From NCBI GenBank assembly GCA_038900335.1, contig JBBMRB010000014.1, forward strand, positions 41,667 through 105,666: a stretch of DNA of 64,000 bases. The letters are read 5' to 3'. Source of the DNA: Rs1 sp038900335. GTDB taxonomy: Bacteria; Pseudomonadota; Gammaproteobacteria; Pseudomonadales; Balneatricaceae. Position 1 is the first letter of the stretch. Each line of letters begins with the position of its first letter. The notes under the pieces were generated by a model that saw only the letters and a program-made list of their open reading frames with translations, ran no database searches and had not been told where the DNA came from. Of the stretch, positions 35,271-43,496 are shown piece by piece. A program made the position numbers and the translations under genes.

Positions 35271-36581
35271 ATGACCGACACCCGCATTGCCCATCGAAGT
35301 GCCATCTTACATTGTATCGCCGACCCTGCAAAAGTTGGCGTAGAACAGTGTTACGAATATCATGACGATGGTGTCATGATAGTCGCTGATGGCCACATAA
35401 AAGCACTTGGTCCTGCGAGTGACATATTGGCAAATTACCCTGATGTGCAAGTCAAAGAACATCATAATAAGCTGATTGTGCCAGGTTTTATCGATACTCA
35501 TATTCACTACCCGCAATCTTCCGTTGTGGCCTCCTACGGTGAACAGCTACTTGACTGGTTAGAAAACTACACCTTCCCTGCTGAAGCGAAGTTTGCTGAC
35601 CCTGATCACTGTGCAGAAACCGCTGATTTTTTTATTAACGAGCTGCTGCGAAACGGCACCACGACGGCATTAGTCTTTGGCACTGTACACAAAACATCCG
35701 TTGAGGCTTTTTTCGAGCGCGCTGATAAACAGCATTTACGCATGATTGCCGGCAAAGTAATGATGGATCGTAACGCCCCTGATAACTTAACTGACACCGC
35801 ACAATCAAGTTATGATGACAGCAAAGAGCTAATTGAAAAATACCATGGTAAAAATCGTTTAAGTTATGCTGTCACACCTAGGTTTGCACCAACAAGTACA
35901 GAGCAACAGTTAGCAATGGCTGGCAAGTTACTCAGTGAATATCCCGATTTATATTTACATACGCACTTAAGTGAAAACAAACAGGAGATCGCTTGGGTGG
36001 CAGAGCTTTTCCCACAAAGCAAAAACTATCTAGATGTGTATGATCAATTTAAATTATTAACGCCGCGCTCCGTGTTCGCCCATGGTATCCATTTAGATGA
36101 CTGCGAATGCGAGCGCTTAGCGCAAAGCCAGTCCAGTGTTGCTTTTTGTCCAACATCTAACACCTTTCTAGGCAGTGGTTTATTTAACCTAGCTAAAATG
36201 GAGCAACATGATGTGCAGGTATCTCTTGGCACTGATATCGGTGGAGGTACCAGTTTCTCAATGCTACAAACGATGCAGGAGGCCTATAAGGTCTGCCAGC
36301 TATCACAATATCAAATTAACCCATTTAAAGCCTTTTATTTAGCGACACTCGCTGGTGCACAAGCACTAAAACTAACTGATAAAATTGGCAACTTAAAACC
36401 CAACACAGAAGCCGATTTTACTGTACTTGATTTAAGTGCAACCGCCTTAATAGACAGACGTATGCAACAGGCTAAAACAATTGAAGAGAAACTGTTTGTA
36501 CTAATGATTCTAGGGGATGATCGAGCAGTCGATAGTACCTATAGTCTTGGCCAACTAGTTTACCAAAAAACGTTTAATTAA
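35271..36581 (+). CDS. guaD: Guanine deaminase
   Basis: Deaminates guanine to xanthine, feeding the xanthine dehydrogenase upstream. This amidohydrolase has metal ligands H77 and H79 in PGFIDTHIHYPQ, then HTHLSE near 224 and the terminal metal aspartate in SLGTDIGGGTSFS. The 436-residue length and the RFAPTSTEQQL segment match GuaD. It lies 77 bp after the RidA-like gene on the same strand and is read as part of one purine operon. Confidence 0.93.
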   Translation: MTDTRIAHRSAILHCIADPAKVGVEQCYEYHDDGVMIVADGHIKALGPASDILANYPDVQVKEHHNKLIVPGFIDTHIHYPQSSVVASYGEQLLDWLENYTFPAEAKFADPDHCAETADFFINELLRNGTTTALVFGTVHKTSVEAFFERADKQHLRMIAGKVMMDRNAPDNLTDTAQSSYDDSKELIEKYHGKNRLSYAVTPRFAPTSTEQQLAMAGKLLSEYPDLYLHTHLSENKQEIAWVAELFPQSKNYLDVYDQFKLLTPRSVFAHGIHLDDCECERLAQSQSSVAFCPTSNTFLGSGLFNLAKMEQHDVQVSLGTDIGGGTSFSMLQTMQEAYKVCQLSQYQINPFKAFYLATLAGAQALKLTDKIGNLKPNTEADFTVLDLSATALIDRRMQQAKTIEEKLFVLMILGDDRAVDSTYSLGQLVYQKTFN

Positions 36582-36594
36582 GAGCATTCATGTT

Positions 36595-37134
36595 GTGGCA
36601 TTAACACCTCAATCTAGTCAGTTAAAATACATAGGCGCAGGCCTGTGTATTATCATTATTATGACGCTCAGTTATTATTTTTTTGTAAGTGCCAGCTCTA
36701 CAAGTAAAAACAGTGTCCAACAAAAAACAGCATCTGCTGATTTCAATCTGCCCTCTGTTGATGGCAAACAGTATCAATTAAAAGATTTTGCAGGAAAAAA
36801 AATTATTATAAACTTTTGGGCCAGTTGGTGCGCGCCGTGCCGCGAGGAAATTCCTGCTTTAAATAGAGCTTGGCAACAATTGCAAAATCATAATATAGCG
36901 ATGCTCGCCATCAACTATGGTGAAGACTTAACGCGTGTTGAAAGTTTCCTCAAAGACTACCCGATTGATTTCACGGTGTTATTAGATCAGCACAATATTG
37001 CCAGTGAAAATATGCAAGTCAATGTTATGCCAACCACTTTCATTATCGATGAAAATGGCGATATTTTAGACACTATTCTAGGCCCAAGAGAATGGGACAG
37101 CCTTGAAATGATTGAGCGAATAACCAAACTGTAA
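36595..37134 (+). CDS. TlpA/ResA-like thiol-disulfide oxidoreductase
   Basis: A 179-residue membrane-anchored thioredoxin. A single N-terminal membrane segment (about 12-32) leads to a periplasmic domain with the active site WASWCAPC near 78 and the cis-proline motif MPTTF near 147. Such proteins reduce cytochrome c or copper-site cysteines. The SCO and PCuAC genes downstream suggest copper-centre assembly of an oxidase. The start is GTG with AAGAG ten bases upstream; the nearby ATG is out of frame. Confidence 0.85.
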   Translation: MALTPQSSQLKYIGAGLCIIIIMTLSYYFFVSASSTSKNSVQQKTASADFNLPSVDGKQYQLKDFAGKKIIINFWASWCAPCREEIPALNRAWQQLQNHNIAMLAINYGEDLTRVESFLKDYPIDFTVLLDQHNIASENMQVNVMPTTFIIDENGDILDTILGPREWDSLEMIERITKL

Positions 37135-37137
37135 AAT

Positions 37138-37233
37138 TACGTAAATGCAAAGTTACGCTAATATAAAGTTACGCTAATATAAAGTTACACAAATATACAG
37201 GCACGCAAATGTAAAGGCACGCAAACATTCGCC
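37138..37233. repeat. Six tandem 16-bp repeats between two genes
   Basis: Consecutive 16-base units with consensus TACGCTAATATAAAGT. Units 2 and 3 are identical, units 1, 4 and 5 diverge, and the sixth is degraded. The array fills most of the 114-bp gap and ends about 15 bases before the next start codon. Confidence 0.9.
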
Positions 37234-37248
37234 CCTTAAGAGACGCCA

Positions 37249-37827
37249 ATGAACAAGTTTAACTGTAGCGTACAAGTGCTATCTAAAAAAGCGTTAATGC
37301 AAATGCCCTCTAAAGCGTTACCAGCTCTTATTGTCATCGCTTTATTTTACTTACTCTTTATTATCATAAAACAGCAAGTTGGTGATTTCTCTGCCCTCAC
37401 GGCTACTCGCACAAAAAGCCAGTATGTACAGTGCCCATTACAATCACAACTAAGCTGTACCATTAAAACCGGGCATGGCGACATAACTCTTCATATTGAT
37501 GAAACAATTCAATCCTTAGTGAACTTTAATGTGCAATTAGAGACGAATACTCCTTATACTCTAGCAAAACTTCGCTTTGAGGGGTTTGATGACTATATGG
37601 GAATAACACATTTAATCTTTAACGGTATCAATAGTGTAGATATTCCTACTCATCAATATAAGCGCTGGCAAACCCAAGGCTCTATCCCTGTTTGTACAAC
37701 TGACTCTAACATGTGGCGTGTCACGCTTAATTTGCACGATTTAAATACAGCAAGTAGTGAAAGAGCTGGGAGTCAGGCAGCAAAAAATACAGTTAAAAGC
37801 TATTGGTTTAAGCTAAAGACACCATAA
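37249..37827 (+). CDS. Hypothetical single-pass membrane protein in a copper-assembly cluster
   Basis: A 192-residue protein that I do not recognise. A basic N-terminus is followed by one membrane segment (about 24-42, LPALIVIALFYLLFIII), then a predicted periplasmic domain with paired cysteines near 63 and 70. It is between a TlpA-like thioredoxin and SCO, with the next start 17 bp away, so a part in cytochrome oxidase or copper handling is likely but inferred. The upstream 16-bp repeats may affect its expression. Confidence 0.75.
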   Translation: MNKFNCSVQVLSKKALMQMPSKALPALIVIALFYLLFIIIKQQVGDFSALTATRTKSQYVQCPLQSQLSCTIKTGHGDITLHIDETIQSLVNFNVQLETNTPYTLAKLRFEGFDDYMGITHLIFNGINSVDIPTHQYKRWQTQGSIPVCTTDSNMWRVTLNLHDLNTASSERAGSQAAKNTVKSYWFKLKTP

Positions 37828-37843
37828 TAATATTGGATTAAAA

Positions 37844-38458
37844 ATGCTCAAAAAAAATATTCTCTATATAGCGGTACTCATTCTCGCTATATTAATAACC
37901 ATCATTAGCTACTTTGATAAAAACAAACAAGCCACAGATGAACCACCTCTTGGTGGTGATTTTAGTATACCTGTTGCGCAAGGTAGCCTGAACGATCCTA
38001 AAAAAGAGATATTTAAACTACAAGATTATCGCGACAAGGTGGTCGTGTTATATTTTGGTTATGCTAGCTGTCCTGATATCTGCCCAACCGCGTTAGCAAT
38101 TATTGGTAATACTTTAAAAAAGCTACCAGCTCAAATACAAGCACAAATCCAGCCAATGTTTATCAGCGTTGACCCTGAGCGTGATAAGTTATCAGCATTG
38201 TCTGAATACGGTAAGTATTTTTACCCAACCATGATTTCAGCCACCGATAGCACGGCAAACATCAATAAACTGGTCACTCAATATGGCGCCTTTTATCGTA
38301 TCAACAAACAAAATGATTCGGCGATGGGCGATAGTGTTTACCACACATCTACTGTGTACATCATTGATAAAAAAGGAAAAATGGTAAACACAATAAACCA
38401 TGCCGACATTCAAAACGATCTAGAAAGCACGGTAATATCATTAACTAAAGGACAGTAA
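37844..38458 (+). CDS. SCO1/SenC family copper chaperone
   Basis: A 204-residue membrane-anchored thioredoxin-fold protein that delivers copper to, or reduces, the CuA site of cytochrome oxidase. One N-terminal membrane segment (about 7-22). The copper motif is complete: CPDIC near 77-81 and the distal histidine in SVYHTSTVYIID near 166. It lies five bases before the PCuAC gene. SCO-PCuAC pairs are common partners in CuA assembly, which fits the arrangement here. Confidence 0.9.
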   Translation: MLKKNILYIAVLILAILITIISYFDKNKQATDEPPLGGDFSIPVAQGSLNDPKKEIFKLQDYRDKVVVLYFGYASCPDICPTALAIIGNTLKKLPAQIQAQIQPMFISVDPERDKLSALSEYGKYFYPTMISATDSTANINKLVTQYGAFYRINKQNDSAMGDSVYHTSTVYIIDKKGKMVNTINHADIQNDLESTVISLTKGQ

Positions 38459-38463
38459 ATGTC

Positions 38464-38913
38464 ATGACAAACATTTTTAAAAAGCATTTTGTAAAGCCGG
38501 TATTCATCCTATTATTAATGATAAATAGCACATTGGCACTAGCGCAAATCAGTATCAAAGATGGCTATATACGTGAAATGCCTCCAGGGCAAAAAGTAAG
38601 TGCCGCTTTTATGCAATTAACGAACAATACCTCTGACCCTATGATTTTGACAGGTGGCCTTAGCGAGCTAACATCAGCGATTGAATTACATCAACATAAA
38701 CACGTCAATGGTGTAATGCAGATGAGTAAATTAAATGAGCTAGTTATTCAACCTAGTGAAAGTGTCGCACTAAAACCAGGCGGCCTGCATATTATGCTGA
38801 TGGGGTTAAAGCAAAGATTAGTAAAAGGTACTTCATTTAGTTTCCAACTACAGTTTGCTGATGGCAAACTACAAACGCTAACACTACCCGTAAAATCATT
38901 GATTAATCCTTAA
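38464..38913 (+). CDS. PCu(A)C-type periplasmic copper chaperone
   Basis: A 149-residue protein with a signal peptide cut after ALA near residue 27. The copper site is clear: HQHKH near 78 with the M of GVMQM, and HIMLM near 117, in the spacing of the H-M-x10-M-x21-HxM motif. It binds Cu(I) and passes it to cytochrome oxidase together with SCO. It is the last gene of the plus-strand run from xdhA. Confidence 0.9.
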   Translation: MTNIFKKHFVKPVFILLLMINSTLALAQISIKDGYIREMPPGQKVSAAFMQLTNNTSDPMILTGGLSELTSAIELHQHKHVNGVMQMSKLNELVIQPSESVALKPGGLHIMLMGLKQRLVKGTSFSFQLQFADGKLQTLTLPVKSLINP

Positions 38914-38931
38914 AAATCGTAAATAATTGCT

Positions 38932-38958
38932 AATCAGCGGCCAGATTTAGCTGATTTT
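38932..38958 (+). terminator. Possible terminator overlapping the convergent stop
   Basis: AATCAGC/GCTGATT arms with an 11-base loop and TT following, overlapping the hyi 3' end. Weak. Confidence 0.3.
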
Positions 38959-39719
38959 AGCCAACCTAACCCCTGCTCTGTTTGCCCTAGTGGTTTATAT
39001 TCGCAACCAACGACACCTTGAAACGCCATTTTATCTAGCCTATCTAAAACATAATCATAGTTAAGCTCGCCCACATTGGGTTCATGACGCCCGGGCACGC
39101 CCGCTATTTGCACATGTTTAATGTAATTAAAGTATTTTTCAAACGTCGTTACGACATTGCCTTGCATCATCTGACAATGATAGAAATCAAACTGTAAACC
39201 TACATTATCTTCATTAACCTCGTCAATAATATCGATTGCCTGAGCGGGATAATTAAGAAAATAGCCAGGCATATCAACATTATTAATTGGTTCAATAAGA
39301 ATACTGATATCGTACTTAGCCGCTATTTTAGCCGCTGCTCGTATATTGTTAACATAACAACTACGTACCGCTTCACTGCCAACATCGTCAGGCTTTACCC
39401 CTGCCATCACATGAATATAATGATTTCCCAGCACTTGTGCGTATTCACAAGCAAGCTCAACGCCGGTAATAAACTCAGCAGTGCGATCAGCTAGACAGGC
39501 TAGTCCTCGCTCACCTTCACTCCAATTACCAGGAGGTGCATTAAACAAAGCTTGCGTTAAATTATTAGCATCGAGTTGCTGTTTTAATAAAATCGCATCA
39601 TATTCATAGGGAAAAGTGAACTCAACTGCATTAAAACCTGTCTGAGCCGCTTTACTAAATCGCTCTAGAAAACTGTACTCAGTAAATAACATTGATATAT
39701 TCGCTGCAAATCTCGCCAT
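38934..39719 (-). CDS. hyi: Hydroxypyruvate isomerase
   Basis: Interconverts hydroxypyruvate and tartronate semialdehyde, usually after glyoxylate carboligase. The 261-residue TIM barrel has FAANISMLFTEYSFLERF at the start, GNWSEGERGLACL near 74, LIEPINNVDMPGYFL near 140 and GCEYKPLGQTEQGLGWL near the end, all diagnostic. I chose the ATG at 39719 (MARFAANIS) over an upstream extension of 11 codons. No gcl or allantoin genes are in the window, though glyoxylate could come from purine breakdown through urate. Confidence 0.9.
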   Translation of the reverse strand: MARFAANISMLFTEYSFLERFSKAAQTGFNAVEFTFPYEYDAILLKQQLDANNLTQALFNAPPGNWSEGERGLACLADRTAEFITGVELACEYAQVLGNHYIHVMAGVKPDDVGSEAVRSCYVNNIRAAAKIAAKYDISILIEPINNVDMPGYFLNYPAQAIDIIDEVNEDNVGLQFDFYHCQMMQGNVVTTFEKYFNYIKHVQIAGVPGRHEPNVGELNYDYVLDRLDKMAFQGVVGCEYKPLGQTEQGLGWLKSAKSGR

Positions 39720-40060
39720 AACACTGATACCCATATCTGTACAAACAAACAATTAAATGACTAAATAACACTATCCTAAACTAGCAATATACTAATCCAT
39801 TTACTATGTTGCCACTGCTATATTGGAACTAACATTAACCAATGCATCTGAGAATTCATATGCTTCATGCAAATTTAGCTGACAAATACGGCAATCTAAA
39901 GGCAGCACAAAAACTCTCAATTTAAGCACCGAAAACTAGGGAATATATTTAAAAAACACTATGACCTGCAAATAATCAGGTTATTTGATCACCACTAACA
40001 ACTTGATAAATAAATACGCTATTCAAAGTTCAATGCAAATATGCTATTTATAAATTAAAA
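39720..40060. other. Gap between hyi and the toxin-immunity island
   Basis: A 341-bp AT-rich stretch. On the minus strand a short ACCTG/CAGGT hairpin at 39964-39981 followed by a T-rich tract (39950-39957) could end immunity transcription. I see no gene, attachment site or transposon end. Confidence 0.5.
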
Positions 40061-40699
40061 TCACTCAGGAAAAAGATGAGCACCATCCTCCCATTCATCC
40101 ACTCTAAAAAAGCGGGTATCAACCAAATTAAACTGCTCAAAAATATCTTTTACTTTTTTATGGATAATAGGTTTACCCATGTCAATGTTACCCATGCTAA
40201 ATATTAGACGCTCGTCTTCTGGCACTAACAACATTTTATGGAAATCTAACACGATAGATTCTACTCCTGGCTCATCCCCTCTATCGAGGCGTTTCTGACC
40301 TCTATGGTCCAACTGAGAACGTTCTATATAGCACCAGTCTTGGTCCTCATATATATTGACAAAGAAGTAGTCGTAGTGATTATTACCATCAATATCAGTG
40401 TATACTGCGGGATAATATTGAACCCCCTGCATTGGGTATTTTAATAGTTGATCGCGTATTTTCTTTTTGATTATAAGGTGCGAACCATGAAAAATAATGT
40501 CGCCAACATTTTCTTCAATACCTTTACGACGCCAATCCTCTGCATGCGTATTGCGAAAAAACATAGCACGGCCCGCTTCAAGATAGCGAGTACCATATTT
40601 CACAGCATGAGTTTCAGCATCACCCACAGCGAAAATCACACCTTCGTGTTTACTACCATCTCTTGATATAATGTAATAACTGTCGTCTAACCCTTCCAT
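40061..40699 (-). CDS. Imm11-like immunity protein, copy D (last)
   Basis: A 212-residue protein belonging with the three copies upstream. It is probably an immunity protein of the Imm11 (MXAN_0049-type) family; YYIISRDGS, GRAMFFRNT, IIHKKVKDIF and DTRFFRVDEW are shared by all copies. No signal peptide or membrane segment, so it would act in the cytoplasm. The copy is a mosaic: its N-terminal half follows copy B (GSKHEG, GSHLIIKKK), the middle follows copy C (LDHRGQKRLDRGDEPG), and the end (WEDGAHLFPE) resembles copy A. AAGGGAAG precedes the ATG. Confidence 0.75.
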   Translation of the reverse strand: MEGLDDSYYIISRDGSKHEGVIFAVGDAETHAVKYGTRYLEAGRAMFFRNTHAEDWRRKGIEENVGDIIFHGSHLIIKKKIRDQLLKYPMQGVQYYPAVYTDIDGNNHYDYFFVNIYEDQDWCYIERSQLDHRGQKRLDRGDEPGVESIVLDFHKMLLVPEDERLIFSMGNIDMGKPIIHKKVKDIFEQFNLVDTRFFRVDEWEDGAHLFPE

Positions 40700-40708
40700 T
40701 AATTAACT

Positions 40709-40920
40709 TCCCTTGGCAAAAATGAGGGTTAAAAACTGCGTTTCAACCACTCACCAATCGTATTTAATGATGTTCTAAACAGACTAAGGCCTTAAATGGG
40801 CGTTCCTTCGCCATTCATCTACTCTAAAAAAGCGGGTATCAACCAAATTAAACTGCTCAAAAATATCTTTTACTTTTTTATGGATAATAGGTTTACCCAT
40901 GTCAATGTTACCCATGCTAA
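40709..40920 (-). repeat. Direct repeat, immunity copy C 3' end plus spacer
   Basis: Nearly identical to 41429-41642, 722 bp away, with only scattered differences and small indels. It includes the spacer before copy D and the 3' end of copy C, marking a tandem duplication. Confidence 0.85.
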
Positions 40921-41416
40921 ATATCAAACGTTCATCTTCTGGCACTAACAACATTTTATGGAAATCTAACACGATAGATTCGACTCCAGGCTCATCCCCT
41001 CTATCGAGGCGTTTCTGACCTCTATGGTCCAACTGAGAACGTTCTATATAGCACCAGTCTTGGTCCTCATAGATATTAACAAAAAAATAGTCGTAGTGAT
41101 TATTACCCTCAATATCTGTGTATACTGCGGGATAATATTGAACCCCCTGCATTGGGTATTTTAATAGTTGATCGCGTATCTCCTTTTTTATTATAAAGTT
41201 TGCTCCATTAAATATAATATCACCAATATTTTCTTTAATGCCTTTACGCAGAAAATCTTCAGCGTTAGTGTTATGAAAAAACATAGCACGACCTGCTGGT
41301 AAATACTCAACACCATATCTTAGTGCCTTTGTTTCGGCATCACCCACTGCAAAAGTCACACCTTCCCTGCTACCATCTCTTGATATAATGTAATAACTGT
41401 CGTCTAATCCTTCCAT
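40784..41416 (-). CDS. Imm11-like immunity protein, copy C
   Basis: A 210-residue paralogue in the tandem array. It shares the C-terminal RRNAHLRP ending with copy B and the mid-region LDHRGQKRLDRGDEPG with copy D, while its N-terminal part (EYLPAGRAMFFHNTNAEDFLRKG, GANFIIKKE) is the most divergent of the four. The divergence sits at the likely toxin-contact region, which is inference. AAGGGAAG is seven bases before the ATG. The spacer to the next copy is about 84 bp with no promoter seen, so the array is probably one transcript. Confidence 0.75.
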   Translation of the reverse strand: MEGLDDSYYIISRDGSREGVTFAVGDAETKALRYGVEYLPAGRAMFFHNTNAEDFLRKGIKENIGDIIFNGANFIIKKEIRDQLLKYPMQGVQYYPAVYTDIEGNNHYDYFFVNIYEDQDWCYIERSQLDHRGQKRLDRGDEPGVESIVLDFHKMLLVPEDERLIFSMGNIDMGKPIIHKKVKDIFEQFNLVDTRFFRVDEWRRNAHLRP

Positions 41417-41428
41417 TAATTAACTTCC

Positions 41429-41642
41429 CTTCGCTTGGAAAAAATGAGGATTAAAAACTGCGTTTCAACCACTCATCACTCGTATTTAATGATGTTCTAA
41501 ACAGACTAAGGCCTTAAATGGGCGTTCCTTCGCCATTCATCTACTCTAAAAAAGCGGGTATCAACCAAATTAAACTGCTCAAAAATATCTTTTACTTTTT
41601 TATGGATAATAGGTTTACCCATGTCAATGTTACCCATGCGAA
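41429..41642 (-). repeat. Direct repeat, immunity copy B 3' end plus spacer
   Basis: Partner of 40709-40920. Together they show that copies B and C arose by a recent tandem duplication of about 0.72 kb that includes the spacer. Confidence 0.85.
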
Positions 41643-42141
41643 ACATTAGACGCTCATCTTCTGGCACTAATAACATTTTATGAAAATCTAACACGATAGA
41701 TTCCACACTAGGCTTAAGTCCGTTTTCGATCCTTTCCTGGGCTAATTCATCTAATTGAGAGCGCTCTATGTAACACCAGTCCTTTTTATCGTAGATATTG
41801 ACAAAGAAGTAGTCGTAGTGATTATTGCCGTCAATATCAGTGTATACTGCGGGGTAATATTGAACCCCCTGCATTGGGTATTTTAATAGTTGATCGCGTA
41901 TTTTCTTTTTGATTATAAGGTGCGAACCATGAAAAATAATGTCGCCAACATTTTCTTCAATACCTTTACGACGCCAATCCTCTGCATGCGTATTGTGGAA
42001 AAACATAGCACGGCCCGCTTCAAGATAGCGAGTACCATATTTCAAAGCATGAGTTTCAGCATCACCCACAGCGAAAACCACACCTTCGTGTTTACTACCA
42101 TCTCTTGATATAACGTAATAGCTGTCGTCTAACCCTTCCAT
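41506..42141 (-). CDS. Imm11-like immunity protein, copy B
   Basis: A 211-residue paralogue. It has the GSKHEG N-terminus found in copy D, but its middle (YDKKDWCYIERSQLDELAQERIENGLKPS) is unique in the array. It ends RRNAHLRP as copy C does. Family assignment and cytoplasmic role are as for the other copies. The DNA from 41872 to about 42080 is almost identical to 40430-40640 in copy D, a sign of gene conversion or recombination between copies. Confidence 0.75.
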   Translation of the reverse strand: MEGLDDSYYVISRDGSKHEGVVFAVGDAETHALKYGTRYLEAGRAMFFHNTHAEDWRRKGIEENVGDIIFHGSHLIIKKKIRDQLLKYPMQGVQYYPAVYTDIDGNNHYDYFFVNIYDKKDWCYIERSQLDELAQERIENGLKPSVESIVLDFHKMLLVPEDERLMFRMGNIDMGKPIIHKKVKDIFEQFNLVDTRFFRVDEWRRNAHLRP

Positions 42142-42195
42142 TTCAATCCTTTAACATAACTATCTGTTCAACAAACAGTTACTCTTCAATTAAAA

Positions 42196-42831
42196 TCACT
42201 CAGGATAAACATCAGCACCATCTTCCCATTCATCTACTCTGAAAAAGCGGGTATCAACCAAATTAAATTGCTCGAAAATATCTTTAATTTTTTTATGGAT
42301 AATAGGCTCACCCATATCGATGTTACCCATACTAAATATCAAACGTTCATCTTCTGGCACCAACAACATTTTATGAAAATCTAACACGATAGATTCTACT
42401 CCAGGCTCCATTCCAATCTCAATACTTTCCTCAGCCCATTCATCCAGCTGAGAACGTTCTATGTAGCACCAATCTTTATCCTCATAGATATTAACAAAAA
42501 AATAGTCGTAGTGATTATTACCTTCGATATCCGTATATACTGCGGGGTAATATTGAACACCTTGTATTGGGTATTTTAATAATTGATCGCGTATTTCCTT
42601 TTTGATCAAAAAATCATAACCATGAAAAATAATGTCGCCAATATTTTCTTTGATCCCTTTGCGACGCCAATCCTCTGCATGCGTGTTGCGGAAAAACATA
42701 GCACGGCCCGCTTCAAGATACTGACTACCATATCTCAAAGCATGAGTTTCAGTATCACCCACAGCAAAAATCACACCTTCCTTACTACCATCACTTGATA
42801 TAATGTAATAACTGTCGTCTAACCCTTCCAT
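42196..42831 (-). CDS. Imm11-like immunity protein, copy A (adjacent to the nuclease)
   Basis: A 211-residue protein directly after the nuclease frame, so it is the best candidate for the cognate immunity protein. Its ATG shares one base with the TAA of the nuclease continuation, and AGGAGG lies six bases upstream inside that frame. This means translational coupling to the -1 frame rather than the truncated one. The C-terminus is WEDGADVYPE. Copies B, C and D may be duplicates kept against variant toxins. Confidence 0.8.
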   Translation of the reverse strand: MEGLDDSYYIISSDGSKEGVIFAVGDTETHALRYGSQYLEAGRAMFFRNTHAEDWRRKGIKENIGDIIFHGYDFLIKKEIRDQLLKYPIQGVQYYPAVYTDIEGNNHYDYFFVNIYEDKDWCYIERSQLDEWAEESIEIGMEPGVESIVLDFHKMLLVPEDERLIFSMGNIDMGEPIIHKKIKDIFEQFNLVDTRFFRVDEWEDGADVYPE

Positions 42832-43172
42832 TAATTACCTCCTCTAATTACATAACTACCTGGCTTTTCATACTTAATATCTTCTTTTCTCTGCACTCTC
42901 GCTTGTTTGTTGTTGTAATGATCTCGTTCACTAGAACAAACAGACTTGCTTGCTCTAGCGCCTTTAACATAATCCGCATCACAACAGCCCTTAGCATTGC
43001 TTTTAGAGCTACTGCCAAAGTTCTCGGATATATTGGTTAGTGCTAACTCGTGATTATTAATATCAGTTGCTATTTTTTTACTTAAAACATTCATTGCTTT
43101 TAATATTTTTTGATACTTATCGCCTTCACAATACTTGCCATTTTGAATACTTTTCTTCAGTTTATTTATCCT
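42831..43172 (-). pseudogene. C-terminal continuation of the AHH nuclease in the -1 frame
   Basis: These 113 codons are open in the -1 frame from the A7 run at 43172-43178 to a TAA overlapping the first immunity start. They read as a charged, helical extension (INKLKKSIQNGKYCEGDKYQ, then LSKKIATDINNHELALTN) and a Cys/Gly-rich end. An in-frame ATG at 43094 has no ribosome-binding site, so this is unlikely to be a separate gene. It is best seen as the detached C-terminus of the nuclease: a frameshift mutation, slippage product or sequencing error. Confidence 0.7.
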
Positions 43173-43486
43173 TTTTTTATCTTGTCATGATAAGTATCAG
43201 GATGCTCGCTATCATCGTCATTGTTGCCATTATCTACTCTTAATACACCTGGATGATTACCACGATGTAGCTGTACGTTTAAATGGCAGGCACCTTGCAA
43301 GGTGCAAGGTATGAGTGCGATATTGTCGACATTGTCAATGTCGTATTTAAAGTCTTCCAAGCGGTTTTCAATCGAGCTGTCTAACAGTGCTTTTCTCGAT
43401 ATTAGGTGGTGCGCTTGCATTTTTACACCCTTATTTATAGGGTGATCACTACCTACTTGTTGCAGAACCTTGTCTCTGTATCCCAT
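43166..43486 (-). CDS. AHH-family nuclease toxin, frame-interrupted
   Basis: A 106-residue frame in the zero phase. The core motif is MQAHHLIS near 23-30, then DIDNVDNIALIP, CHLNVQLHRGNHPG near 75-88. These match the AHH group of HNH/EndoVII-type nuclease toxins, with catalytic and metal histidines present. The ATG at 43486 is preceded by AGGAG seven bases upstream, which overlaps the TAG of the effector body gene. The frame ends at TAA just after a run of seven As; in the -1 frame it would continue to a 218-residue product. Likely target is DNA or RNA of rival cells. Confidence 0.72.
   Translation of the reverse strand: MGYRDKVLQQVGSDHPINKGVKMQAHHLISRKALLDSSIENRLEDFKYDIDNVDNIALIPCTLQGACHLNVQLHRGNHPGVLRVDNGNNDDDSEHPDTYHDKIKKG
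43172..43178 (-). other. Seven-A run at the nuclease frame break
   Basis: In the zero frame the codons are ATA AAA AAA GGA TAA. A AAA AAA is a slippery heptamer, and a -1 slip gives AGG ATA AAT and 113 open codons. I see no obvious stimulatory hairpin or upstream Shine-Dalgarno sequence. Confidence 0.8.
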
Positions 43487-43496
43487 CGATGTGCTC

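Noticed and set aside
37138..37233. A CRISPR array
   Set aside because: The 16-bp units abut with no spacers, and there are no cas genes.
40448..42798. Three antisense frames of about 72 codons, similar in three immunity copies
   Set aside because: Their likeness follows from the duplication of the sense genes; they have no start signals and do not resemble any protein.
42831..43094. An 87-codon gene starting at the ATG at 43094
   Set aside because: No ribosome-binding site precedes it, and the same frame is open upstream to the A7 run, joining it to the nuclease.
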